From Herbaspirillum robiniae (GTDB lineage: Bacteria > Pseudomonadota > Gammaproteobacteria > Burkholderiales > Burkholderiaceae_D): 64,000 bases of DNA. The notes beneath the pieces are model-generated. The model saw nothing but the letters and a program-made list of their open reading frames with translations, was not told the DNA's origin and did not search any database. Shown here piece by piece: positions 1 through 7,959 of the stretch. Position numbers and translations under genes: made by a program. Numbering within the stretch: position 1 is the first letter of the stretch; every line of letters starts with the position of its first letter. The stretch spans positions 372,001 through 436,000 of the forward strand of contig NZ_NJGU01000006.1 in NCBI RefSeq assembly GCF_002213415.1. The letters are read 5' to 3'.

Positions 1-282
1 CGTGCTCTTGAGGGAGGCCACCATCGCCACCTCGCCGGTTTCGGCTTCCTTCAGCACGCGATGAAAAGGACCGACGTAACGCACCTCGAACGGAATCTCC
101 AGCGCCGTCAGCGCGCGCGAAGCGATCTCGACGCTGGCGCCGGTCAGGCGTTTGCCGTCGTACCAGTGCAGGGGAGCGTAGTCCGAGTCGGCCGACACCA
201 CCACCTTCACGCATTCGGCCGCCCGGGCCTGCGTGGCGACGGCCACGGTCGCCAGCAACAGGGCCGGCAGGAAAGTCTTCAT
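1..282 (-). CDS. Periplasmic solute-binding protein, N-terminal part (runs off the window)
   Basis: The reading frame opens at an ATG on the minus strand at 282 and stays open to the window edge, giving about 94 residues. It starts with a Sec signal peptide: KTF, then the hydrophobic LPALLLATVAVAT, and a likely cleavage after ARA. The mature part continues with VVVSADSDYAPLHWYDG and LTGASVEIASRAL, the usual beginning of SBP_bac_3 domains that bind amino acids or similar polar solutes. The protein should act in the periplasm, either with an ABC importer or as a stand-alone sensor-like binding protein; the partner genes would lie outside the window. It is divergent from the DapA-like gene across about 250 bases. 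The family call is good; the ligand is unknown. Confidence 0.8.
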   Translation of the reverse strand, partial: MKTFLPALLLATVAVATQARAAECVKVVVSADSDYAPLHWYDGKRLTGASVEIASRALTALEIPFEVRYVGPFHRVLKEAETGEVAMVASLKST

Positions 283-533
283 GGCGTCTCCTTTTGTGCG
301 GGACGGCAAAACGGCCGCGCCCCGCGTCCCACATTTTCTTGGTCTTGTGGAGCCAGCATAACAGCACCGGGCGGCGATGCAATCAGAACCGCCGCTTTCG
401 CAGAAGCGGCGGCGCGGCGCTACAACAGCGCGCACCGGCGGAAGCAAAAAAACTTTTTGGTGTGAACATCACGACAGGCGCTTTTTCCTCGCAGCCGCGG
501 TCCGGATACTTGCCGTATTTGAAAGGAAGCCGC

Positions 534-1469
534 ATGAGCGCCACCACGCCGCCGCGCATCAAGGGCGTACTCGCGCCGGTACTCACGCCCTTCGGCGCGG
601 ACTTTGAACCCGACCTGCGCGCCTTTGTCGCCCACTGTCGCTGGCTGGTGCGCCAGGGCGCCGGGCTGGCGATCTTCGGCACCAATTCCGAGGCGGCTTC
701 GCTGTCGGCCGACGAACGCGTGCGCCTGACCGAAGCGCTGCTGGAGTCCGGCATACCGCCCGCCCTGCTGATGCCCGGCACCGGCACCTGCGCGCTGCCG
801 GACACGGTGCGCCTCACGCGCCACGCGGTGCAGGCCGGCGCGGCCGGGGTGCTGATGCTGCCGCCCTTCTATTACAAGAACGTCAGCGACGACGGGCTGT
901 TCGCCTACTTCTCGGAAGTGATCGAGCGGGTGGGCGACCGCCGGCTGGCGGTCTACCTCTATCACTTCCCGGCGATGTCGGCCACGCCGCTCTCACTGGA
1001 ACTGATCGAACGTCTCCTCAAGCGCTATCCCGGCACGATCGCCGGCGTAAAGGACTCCTCGGGCGACTGGTCCAACATGGAGGCAATGATCCGGCGCTTT
1101 GGCGGCGACGGCTTCGACGTCTTCCCCGGCGCGGAGACCTTCCTCAACCGCGCCATCGAAGCTGGCGGCGCCGGCTGCATCAGCGCCACGGTCAACGTCA
1201 ATCCGGCCTCCATCGTCGCCATCTGGCGCAGCCGCGATCCCGCAGAGCGCAGCGCGCTGCAGGCGCGCGCCGATAGCGTGCGCAAGATCTTCCAGACCCA
1301 GCCCATGATCCCGGCGATGAAGCACGCCATCGCCCACTGGTCGGGCCGCCGCGACTGGCGCCGCGTGCGCCCGCCGCTGACGGCGCTGGACGAGGACGCC
1401 GGCGCCGCGCTGGTGCAGCAGTTGCAGGAAGGGGGCTTCGGTATCCCCGATGCCCACGCGCTGGCATGA
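534..1469 (+). CDS. DapA/NanA-superfamily lyase (dihydrodipicolinate synthase family)
   Basis: 311 residues, the normal length for class I pyruvate-type aldolases of the DapA superfamily (TIM barrel). The start at 534 has AAGGA upstream and leaves a standard N-terminus (IKGVLAPVLTPFG). The Schiff-base lysine lies in AGVKDSSGD and the catalytic tyrosine region reads YLYHFP. Two family motifs deviate from true lysine-pathway DapA: the pyruvate-binding loop is GTNSEAASL rather than GTTGE, and YHFP replaces YNxP. With the IlvD/Edd dehydratase 43 bases downstream, I infer a step on a 2-keto-3-deoxy sugar acid (aldolase or dehydratase) rather than lysine synthesis. The exact substrate cannot be read from the sequence. 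Confidence 0.85.
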   Translation: MSATTPPRIKGVLAPVLTPFGADFEPDLRAFVAHCRWLVRQGAGLAIFGTNSEAASLSADERVRLTEALLESGIPPALLMPGTGTCALPDTVRLTRHAVQAGAAGVLMLPPFYYKNVSDDGLFAYFSEVIERVGDRRLAVYLYHFPAMSATPLSLELIERLLKRYPGTIAGVKDSSGDWSNMEAMIRRFGGDGFDVFPGAETFLNRAIEAGGAGCISATVNVNPASIVAIWRSRDPAERSALQARADSVRKIFQTQPMIPAMKHAIAHWSGRRDWRRVRPPLTALDEDAGAALVQQLQEGGFGIPDAHALA

Positions 1470-1512
1470 TGCCGATGCAGGACACAAAAAATAACGCAAC
1501 AGGAGACCAGCA

Positions 1513-3270
1513 ATGAGCAAGAAACCGGAAACAGACGGCCACGGCCAGGCAGCGGCCGCCGCGGGCATGCGCCGCGGCCTCACTTCGTATGGCGACCAGG
1601 GATTCTCGCTGTTCCTGCGCAAGGCCTTCATCAAGGGCGCGGGCTACACCGACGACGCGCTGGCGCGCCCGGTGATCGGCATCGTCAACACCGGCAGCGC
1701 CTACAATCCCTGCCACGGCAACATGCCGCAGCTGATCGAGGCGGTCAAGCGCGGCGTGATGCTGGCCGGCGGCCTGCCGATGGACTTCCCCACCATCTCC
1801 ATCCACGAGAGTTTCGCCGCGCCGACCTCGATGTACCTGCGCAACCTCATGTCCATGGACACCGAAGAGATGATCCGCGCCCAGCCGATGGACGCGGTGG
1901 TGCTCATCGGCGGCTGCGACAAGACGGTGCCGGCGCAGCTGATGGGCGCCGCCTCGGCCGGCATCCCGGCGGTGCAGCTGATCACCGGCTCCATGCTGAC
2001 CGGCTCGCACCGCTCCGAACGGGTGGGCGCCTGCACCGACTGCCGCCGCTATTGGGCCAAATATCGCGCCGAGGAAATCGACGACGAAGAGATCGCCGAC
2101 GTCAACAACCAACTGGTGGCCAGCGTGGGAACCTGCTCGGTGATGGGCACCGCCAGCACCATGGCCTGCATCGCCGAGACGCTGGGCATGACCGTGCCCG
2201 GCGGCGCCTCGCCGCCGGCGGTGACGGCCGACCGCATCCGGGTCGCGGAAGAAAGCGGCGCGCGCGCCGTGGCGCTGGCCGGCAGCGGCCTGACGGTGGA
2301 CAAGATCCTGACCGAAAAAGCCTTCGACAACGCGCTGCGCATGCTGCTGGCCATCGGCGGCTCGACCAACGCCATCGTGCACCTGGCGGCCATCGCCGGC
2401 CGCGTCGGCCTGGAGATCGACCTCGCGAAACTGGACCGCATGGGGCGCGAGACGCCAGTGCTGCTGGACCTCAAACCCACCGGTTCGCACTACATGGAAG
2501 ACCTGCACAAGGCCGGCGGCGTGGCGGCGCTGCTGCGTGAGTTGAAGCCACTGCTGCACCTGGACGCGATGACCGTCAATGGCGTCACGCTGGGCGAGCA
2601 GCTCGACGCGCAAGGCCCGGGCTTCGCCCAGGATGTGGTGCGCAGCTTCGCCAATCCTGTCTATCCGCAGGGCGGCCTGGCGGTGTTGCGCGGCAACCTG
2701 GCGCCGGGCGGCGCCATCATCAAGCAGTCGGCGGCGGATCCGAAACTGATGGAGCATGAAGGCCGCGCCGTGGTGTTCGACAACCTGCAGGACCTGGCCG
2801 AACGCATCGACGACGAGGCGCTGGACGTGCGCGCCGACGACATCCTGGTACTCAAGAACATCGGCCCGCTGGGCGCGCCCGGCATGCCCGAGGCCGGCTA
2901 CATCCCGATCCCGCGCAAGCTGGCGCGCCAGGGCGTGAAGGACATGGTGCGCATTTCGGACGGCCGCATGAGCGGCACCGCGTTCGGCTCCATCGTGCTG
3001 CACGTCACGCCCGAAGCCGCCATCGGCGGTCCGCTGGCGTGGGTGTACAGCGGCGACCGCATTCGCCTCTCGGTGTCGAAACGGGAGATCACGCTGCTGG
3101 TGCCGGAGCAGGAACTCGAGCGCCGCCGGCAGCAGCAGCCGGTGCGCAAACCCGTCGCCGGACGCGGCTATCGCAAGCTGTTCCTGGAGAACGTGACGCA
3201 GGCCGACAAGGGCGTGGACTTTGAATTCCTGCGCGCGGAAGAACTGCAGCGCAAGCAGTCCGGCAGCTAG
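1513..3270 (+). CDS. IlvD/Edd-family dehydratase, probably sugar-acid (arabinonate-type)
   Basis: 585 residues, full length for the dihydroxy-acid / 6-phosphogluconate dehydratase family. Three cysteines fit the Fe-S ligands: NPCHGN near residue 70, GGCDKTVPAQ near 137 and GTCSVMGTAST near 207. Conserved IlvD/Edd stretches include PTISIHESF, SGLTVDKILTEKAFDNA and GGSTNAIVHLAAIAGR, and the C-terminal DGRMSGTAFGSIVLHV. Sugar-acid dehydratases of this family turn a pentonate or hexonate into a 2-keto-3-deoxy acid, which fits the DapA-like lyase just upstream; the two probably form an operon. The amino-acid pathway enzyme IlvD is an alternative but the neighbourhood argues against it. The stop codon overlaps the opposite-strand LysR stop (3267-3270). 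Confidence 0.85.
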   Translation: MSKKPETDGHGQAAAAAGMRRGLTSYGDQGFSLFLRKAFIKGAGYTDDALARPVIGIVNTGSAYNPCHGNMPQLIEAVKRGVMLAGGLPMDFPTISIHESFAAPTSMYLRNLMSMDTEEMIRAQPMDAVVLIGGCDKTVPAQLMGAASAGIPAVQLITGSMLTGSHRSERVGACTDCRRYWAKYRAEEIDDEEIADVNNQLVASVGTCSVMGTASTMACIAETLGMTVPGGASPPAVTADRIRVAEESGARAVALAGSGLTVDKILTEKAFDNALRMLLAIGGSTNAIVHLAAIAGRVGLEIDLAKLDRMGRETPVLLDLKPTGSHYMEDLHKAGGVAALLRELKPLLHLDAMTVNGVTLGEQLDAQGPGFAQDVVRSFANPVYPQGGLAVLRGNLAPGGAIIKQSAADPKLMEHEGRAVVFDNLQDLAERIDDEALDVRADDILVLKNIGPLGAPGMPEAGYIPIPRKLARQGVKDMVRISDGRMSGTAFGSIVLHVTPEAAIGGPLAWVYSGDRIRLSVSKREITLLVPEQELERRRQQQPVRKPVAGRGYRKLFLENVTQADKGVDFEFLRAEELQRKQSGS

Positions 3271-4163
3271 GCCGCGGCCTGGGCCGGTCCTCCGCCCAGG
3301 GCCTGCAGCGCATGGTCGGCGAACACGCGCGCCAGCGCCACATGCGGCGAATGGCGCGCCACGAGCAGGCCAACGCGGCGCACCGGCGGGCGGTCCGGCA
3401 GCTCTATCCTGACCAGCGCCTGGCCACCCTCCCAGCGCGCCGACCAGTCCGGCAGCAGCGACACGCCCAGGCCCTTGCCGACCAGCGCGGCGATGGCCAG
3501 CAGGCTGTCGATCTCCAGCCGCTGGCGCGGCACGATGCCGTGGTCGCGCAGGTAGCGGTCGGCCAGCTGTCCGCCCAGCACGTTGCGGTTGTAGCGGATG
3601 AAGGGTTCGTTGCGCAGCAGCGTGTGCGCATCCTTTTCTGCGGTGCCGGCCGGTGCGATCACTACCAGCGGCTCGTCCATCAGCGCGATCCATTCGCAGG
3701 TCTTGGGCACCGCGAACTGCGGCTCGACCACTACCGCCGCATCCAGCTCGCCGGCGGCGACCTTGCGGCACAGCTCCACCGACGCCCCCGGTTCGACGAA
3801 CAGGCTGGCATGCGGATAGCTGCGATAGAAGCCCTGCAGCAACGAAGGCAGCACGCTGGTCATGGCCGACACGAATACGCCCAGCCTCAGCTCCCCCACC
3901 TCGGCCGCGCCATCGCGCGCCAGCGCCTGCATGTCGCGCGCGGAGCGCAGCAGCGCATGGGCGCTCTCCAGCACCTTCAGGCCTTGCGCGGTGGGCCGCA
4001 CCGAGCGGCCCGAACGCTGGATCAGCTGCGCGCCCAGGTCCTCTTCCAGCGAGCGCACGCGCGCGGCCACGGCGGCGGCGGTCAGGTCGAGCCGGCGCGC
4101 GGCCTCGGCCAGCGATCCGCTTTCCACCACCGCAACGAAACTCTGCACGTATCGGATATCCAT
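3267..4163 (-). CDS. LysR-family transcriptional regulator
   Basis: 298 residues from the ATG at 4163; the typical winged-helix N-terminus (MDIRYVQSFVAVVESGSLAEAARRLDLT, split over residues 1-28) begins immediately, so longer upstream starts are not needed. The DNA-binding helix is followed by the linker helix and a LysR substrate-binding domain from about residue 88 (GELRLGVFVSAM) to the end. It is convergent with the IlvD/Edd gene, and the two stop codons overlap. Family practice suggests control of the adjacent sugar-acid genes together with autoregulation, but a convergent position is less diagnostic than a divergent one. The C-terminus is alanine-rich and lacks further domains. Confidence 0.9.
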   Translation of the reverse strand: MDIRYVQSFVAVVESGSLAEAARRLDLTAAAVAARVRSLEEDLGAQLIQRSGRSVRPTAQGLKVLESAHALLRSARDMQALARDGAAEVGELRLGVFVSAMTSVLPSLLQGFYRSYPHASLFVEPGASVELCRKVAAGELDAAVVVEPQFAVPKTCEWIALMDEPLVVIAPAGTAEKDAHTLLRNEPFIRYNRNVLGGQLADRYLRDHGIVPRQRLEIDSLLAIAALVGKGLGVSLLPDWSARWEGGQALVRIELPDRPPVRRVGLLVARHSPHVALARVFADHALQALGGGPAQAAA

Positions 4164-4574
4164 GGCGACTGTCTCTTCCTGGTTCTTGTCTGCGCAGTGT
4201 AGCGCTTCGGGCGCGCACGCGCCGCGCGGGTGCGCGGTAATGCTCGGTAATGTTTTGTAACGAAACCTGGGATCGTTGTCAGCTTCGCTTCGCCGCAAAA
4301 TCGCGACGCCGGCCACGGCTGAGTTCGCATTGGCATATGCCCCGCAAGCCTTGCGCAGGAAGGGATTGCGCCCTGCGGTCCGAAAACTGCTCGGGGCAAG
4401 GCACGGTCGCCCTGCGCCGCGCAACCGACGCCGCAGCCCTGCATTGCTGTCAGACGCGAGGGAATAGTCCGACACGAAGAAGCTTGGCTTTCCGACTGCC
4501 GCAGGCTCTGCGCTTTCCTATCATGACCTTACGTTTCCGCAGACAGCGGAACGACCAACCCAAGGAGAACAGCC
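4164..4574. other. Intergenic region between lysR and a small secreted-protein gene
   Basis: 411 bases with no convincing gene. Just upstream of the lysR start there is a direct repeat CGGTAATG at 4235-4242 and 4245-4252 (10-base period), a possible operator. Near the right end TTCCGC and GCGGAA flank AGACA (about 4536-4552), a small hairpin 20-40 bases before the downstream start. The middle 250 bases show short shadow frames only. Confidence 0.5.
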
Positions 4575-4883
4575 ATGACCAAGAAGATCATCATCAGCGC
4601 CGCCTTGTTGGCCGCCGCCGCTTTCGGCAGCGCCGCGTACGCGCAATCGTACGATCAGGGCGGCTACGGCTACCAGACCACGCCGCAGCAGCAATACGAC
4701 TCGTCTGCGCCGCAGTACTACAACTACCAGGGCGACCAGACCACCTCGCCGGCCTATTCTCAGGATCAGGGCCAGAACGGCCAGTATGTGGACCATTCCT
4801 CCACCGAGATGCGCGCCGGCCAGCCCAACAACTATGCGCGTGACATGAAGGACGGCCCGATGGGCACCTCGCCGGGCTCCTGA
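4575..4883 (+). CDS. Small secreted Gln/Tyr-rich protein, function unknown
   Basis: 102 residues behind a strong ribosome binding site (AAGGAG, 9 bases before the ATG). It has a clear signal peptide: TKK, hydrophobic IIISAALLAAAAFGSAA, cleavage after AYA. The mature part is low-complexity and rich in Q, Y, D, S and G (repeated QGGYGYQ, QQQYDSS, YYNYQGD), ending in a hydrophilic ARDMKDGPMGTS tail. No enzyme or binding motif is visible. It is likely periplasmic or extracellular and perhaps intrinsically disordered. The gene 167 bases downstream also encodes a small exported low-complexity protein, so the two may share a condition of expression. I do not recognise a family. Confidence 0.7.
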   Translation: MTKKIIISAALLAAAAFGSAAYAQSYDQGGYGYQTTPQQQYDSSAPQYYNYQGDQTTSPAYSQDQGQNGQYVDHSSTEMRAGQPNNYARDMKDGPMGTSPGS

Positions 4884-5050
4884 TCACGCGTGACGGCGAC
4901 CCGCAGTGAACCGCCGCAGCAACACCGCGGCGGGCAGCGCGCCGGAACGGCCGCCTCAGCAGAGGCGCTGATCCGGCCGCATCGAAACCCCGGGCAAGAT
5001 GACGATACACGCAACACAGACGGGACCGGACCGGTCCCGAGGAGACTGAC

Positions 5051-5311
5051 ATGAACAAGACATGGAAGATGCTGGGCGCCCTGGCGGCGACCGGCGCGCT
5101 GACGCTGGGCAGCGGCGCATTCGCCCAGAGCGCGGCCACGCCGTCGACCGACGGCACGCAGCAGATGAGCGGCGACTCGGCCAAGCAGGCCAAGAAGCAG
5201 CAAAAGAAGGAACGCAAGCAGATGAAGCGGGAGCGCAACCAGAACGGCGCCAACGGCCCGGCGGAAACCTCCAGCAAACCGCAACCGGCGGCCGGCACCG
5301 GCAGCCAGTAG
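5051..5311 (+). CDS. Small exported Lys/Gln-rich protein, function unknown
   Basis: 86 residues with AGGAG placed properly before the ATG (GAGGAGACTGAC). The signal peptide is NKTWK, hydrophobic MLGALAATGALTLGSGAF, with a likely cut after AFA. The mature chain is highly basic and polar (KQAKKQQKKERKQMKRERNQ) followed by a Ser/Pro/Ala/Gly tail. Such basic exported peptides are common in Burkholderiales, but no function can be assigned. A good terminator lies 28 bases after the stop. Confidence 0.7.
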   Translation: MNKTWKMLGALAATGALTLGSGAFAQSAATPSTDGTQQMSGDSAKQAKKQQKKERKQMKRERNQNGANGPAETSSKPQPAAGTGSQ

Positions 5312-5338
5312 CGCAGGACGACGTCCGAACCTCACGCG

Positions 5339-5364
5339 CCCCGCCCCACCCGGCGGGGCTTTTT
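5339..5364 (+). terminator. Intrinsic terminator after the small exported protein gene
   Basis: CCCCGCC (5339-5345) and GGCGGGG (5352-5358) form a 7-bp GC stem with a 6-base loop, followed by CTTTTT. It lies 28 bases after the stop at 5311 on the plus strand. Confidence 0.8.
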
Positions 5365-5378
5365 CATGGGCGCAGGGT

Positions 5379-5636
5379 TCAGCCGGCGAACATGGTTCCG
5401 ATGGTCGCCAGCACTTGCGCGCGCACGGCGTCTTCCAGCGTTGCGCCGCTGCGGGTGTTGTGGGGGATGGTGCCGCTGGACCAGGAAAAACGACTGCCGC
5501 GGCGGATGGTGGCATGCCAGTCTACCGAGCGGCCGCCTTCATAGGTCGCCAGGTATTCATAGCTTTCACCTTCGATGGAACACTGGAAACTGCCTTCGAT
5601 CTGCCCCTGCTGGAGCATGTACTGCGGTTGCTGCAT
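5379..5636 (-). CDS. Hypothetical protein, 85 residues
   Basis: The minus-strand frame from the ATG at 5636 encodes QQPQYMLQQGQIEGSFQCSIEGESYEYLATY and ends in a hydrophobic turn TIGTMFAG. An upstream ATG at 5669 would add eleven Arg-rich residues and is less likely. The middle section (GGRSVDWHATIRRGSRF) suggests a small beta-rich cytoplasmic protein. No signal peptide or membrane segment is visible and I recognise no family. It is separated by about 115 bases from another small minus-strand gene upstream, which may be co-expressed. Confidence 0.5.
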   Translation of the reverse strand: MQQPQYMLQQGQIEGSFQCSIEGESYEYLATYEGGRSVDWHATIRRGSRFSWSSGTIPHNTRSGATLEDAVRAQVLATIGTMFAG

Positions 5637-5751
5637 TGCCTCTCCGAAACCGCGCCGTCGGGCGCGCATCCTTGCATCCCTTTTCGCGCCCTCCGGCGAA
5701 AAGTGGAAAAAGTGTATTCCCCGACAACACTCGACGGTATCGGGCGATTCC

Positions 5752-6054
5752 CTATGCCGCCTTCTCTCCCGGCGCCTGAAGCGCCTGTGGCCGGGGCTCC
5801 GCGCCGCATTCGACCTTGAGCTTATGGCCTTCGGCGCCCGGGCAGCCGCCGGGGACGTTGATGACGCTCATCTCGATGACCGCGCCGTCGTGATGCGCCG
5901 ACTCGCTGCCGATGCCCAGGTCGAAGCGCCTGATGTCGACCTGGTATTTCTCGGCGGTGATCTTGTACAGCGCGGCCGAGATCGCGGTTTCCAGTTGCTG
6001 CACCGACACGGTCTTCAGTGCGCGCTTTCCTGCCTTCTTGTCTGCGATATTCAT
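5752..6054 (-). CDS. Hypothetical protein, 100 residues
   Basis: The minus-strand frame begins at the ATG at 6054 with MNIADKKAGKRALKTVSVQQLE, preceded on that strand by GAAAGGAAACGCA, a usable ribosome binding site. The chain holds one amphipathic helix (LETAISAALYKITAEKY) followed by alternating hydrophobic residues (VDIRRFDLGIG, GAVIEMSVINVPG) that look like beta strands, then a Pro/Gly-rich end. One Cys lies in GGCPGAEG and one in VECGAEP. No signal peptide is seen. It is probably cytoplasmic; the function is unknown. Confidence 0.6.
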   Translation of the reverse strand: MNIADKKAGKRALKTVSVQQLETAISAALYKITAEKYQVDIRRFDLGIGSESAHHDGAVIEMSVINVPGGCPGAEGHKLKVECGAEPRPQALQAPGEKAA

Positions 6055-6274
6055 TGCGTTTCCTTTCGGCGTGGCAGCCGTCTATCTCGTCAGGTTAATC
6101 AAACGGCCACAAAAAACGCATCAGGAAATACCCGAGCGCCTTTTGCCCACATCAGGTAAACCCCGATGTGAAAAGTCCGAACCTTCCCCTACCCTGCATG
6201 CATGACCGGTGGCAAGGCCGCAAGCCTCGTCCGCCGCCTACGTTTGCCAGATCAATCTTCGTGAAGGCGCCGCC

Positions 6275-7864
6275 ATGCTGTTCAACAAGAAGGCTTCACC
6301 CGTCTGCCTCGCCACGCTGTTCGTGGTGATGGCCTGCCTCGCCCTGATCGGGCTGGACGGCTGGCGCACCTGGCAAACGCGCGAGGACCTGCTGAGGGAG
6401 GCCGGCGTCGATACGTCCAATATGGCGCAGGCGCTGGCGCAGCACGCCGACCAGACCTACAAGGAAGCCGACCTGGTGCTGCAGGTGCTGCAGGAACACC
6501 TGGCCGAGGACGGCCTGGGCGAACGCTCGCTGCAGCGCATCGGCCGCCAGCTGATGTCGCAGGTCAACGAGCTGCCGCAGCTGCACGGCATCTTCGTCTA
6601 TGACGAGAACGGCCGCTGGCTGGTCAGCTCGCAGCGCACGCTAATGACCCAGTACAACAATTCCGACCGCGAATACTTCATCTATCACAAGCAGCATGAC
6701 GATTCCGCGGCACATGTCGGCCCGCCGGTACAGAGCCGCTCGACCGGCCAGTGGATCTTCACCCTGAGCCGCCGCGTGAACAAACCCGACGGCAGCTTCG
6801 GCGGCGTGGTGCTGGCCACCATCTCCTTCGATTACTTCAAGCACTACTACGAGAACTTCGATGTCGGCCGCCGCGGCGCCATCCTGTTCGCGCTCAACGA
6901 CGGCATCACGCTGATCCGCCGTACGCGCGAGACCGCCACCACCGGCAAGGACCTGCGCAACGCGGCGATCTTCCGCGACTACGCCTCCAAGATGGAAAAG
7001 GGCACCGCCGAACTGGTGGCGCCGTCGGACGGTGAATTGCGGATCAACAGTTTCGTGCGGCTGCGCCGCTTCCCGATGTTCGTGACGGTCGCCGTGTCCA
7101 AGGACGAGGTGCTGGGCAACTGGCGCCACGACGCCTACATGCGCACCATCGGCGTGCTGTTCCTGGCCGGCGTGTTCGCGGCGCTGGGCCGGCGCATGGT
7201 GCGCCAGGTCAAGCATCAGGTGCGCTCCGAATACGACGCCGTCAACGCCCGCGCCAAGAGCGACCAGCTCAACGCGACCCTGGTGCAGCTGGCCATGCAC
7301 GACGGTCTGACCGGCCTGCCCAACCGCCGCCATTTCGACCGCACCGTGGCCGCCGAGATGGCGCGCATGGGCAAGGAAAAAGGACCGATGTCGCTGATCA
7401 TGATCGACGTCGACCAGTTCAAGCTGTACAACGACATCTATGGCCATGCCAAGGGCGACGAATGCTTAAGGGCGGTGGCCAAGGCCATCGGCGCCTCGCG
7501 CAAGCGCTCGCGCGACCTGGCGGCGCGCTACGGCGGCGAGGAATTCGCGCTGGTGCTGCCGGATTGCGACATCCACGGCGCCATGTCGCTGGCCTACAGC
7601 CTGCGCCAGTCGGTCACCGACCTGCGCCTGTCGCACTCGGGCGCCAAGGGCGGACATGTCACCATCAGCCTGGGCGTGGCCTCGCTGGATCCGGTGCGCG
7701 AGGGCGACAACGTGCTCACCCTCATCGAACGCGCCGACCAGGCGCTGTACCAGGCCAAGCAGACCGGCCGCGACCGCATCGTGACCTATCCGGGCAGCCT
7801 CAAGTCGGCGGTACGCGAAGAGTCGCGCAAGCCAAGCCAGCCGCGCAGCCGGCAGGATGGCTGA
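6275..7864 (+). CDS. Membrane-anchored diguanylate cyclase (dCache-like sensor plus GGDEF)
   Basis: 529 residues from the ATG at 6275, preceded by GTGAAGGCGCCGCC. Transmembrane helix 1 covers about residues 10-28 (VCLATLFVVMACLALIGL). A periplasmic double-Cache-type sensor follows (about 30-285), with the characteristic NNSDREYFIYHK and GGVVLATISFDYF segments. Helix 2 lies near residues 290-306. The C-terminal GGDEF domain (about 350-515) carries DGLTGLPNRRHFD, the active-site GGEEF at about 419-423 and, five residues before it, an RSRD motif that fits the RxxD inhibitory site. It should make c-di-GMP in response to a periplasmic small molecule, with product feedback. A paralogue of the same architecture lies 1.1 kb downstream. 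Confidence 0.92.
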   Translation: MLFNKKASPVCLATLFVVMACLALIGLDGWRTWQTREDLLREAGVDTSNMAQALAQHADQTYKEADLVLQVLQEHLAEDGLGERSLQRIGRQLMSQVNELPQLHGIFVYDENGRWLVSSQRTLMTQYNNSDREYFIYHKQHDDSAAHVGPPVQSRSTGQWIFTLSRRVNKPDGSFGGVVLATISFDYFKHYYENFDVGRRGAILFALNDGITLIRRTRETATTGKDLRNAAIFRDYASKMEKGTAELVAPSDGELRINSFVRLRRFPMFVTVAVSKDEVLGNWRHDAYMRTIGVLFLAGVFAALGRRMVRQVKHQVRSEYDAVNARAKSDQLNATLVQLAMHDGLTGLPNRRHFDRTVAAEMARMGKEKGPMSLIMIDVDQFKLYNDIYGHAKGDECLRAVAKAIGASRKRSRDLAARYGGEEFALVLPDCDIHGAMSLAYSLRQSVTDLRLSHSGAKGGHVTISLGVASLDPVREGDNVLTLIERADQALYQAKQTGRDRIVTYPGSLKSAVREESRKPSQPRSRQDG

Positions 7865-7959
7865 CGCCGCTTTCAGGCCGCGCGGCGCGCATGTCGTAGA
7901 ATCGAGCCTTTGCCCCTTTGCCCGCGCGCGCCGTGCGCCGGGCGCATCGATCAGTCTCC

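Noticed and set aside
1198..4218. Minus-strand frame of 1006 codons
   Set aside because: It lies opposite the IlvD/Edd gene and across the lysR gene in another frame, is Arg/Ala/His-rich and has no domain; it is a GC-driven shadow.
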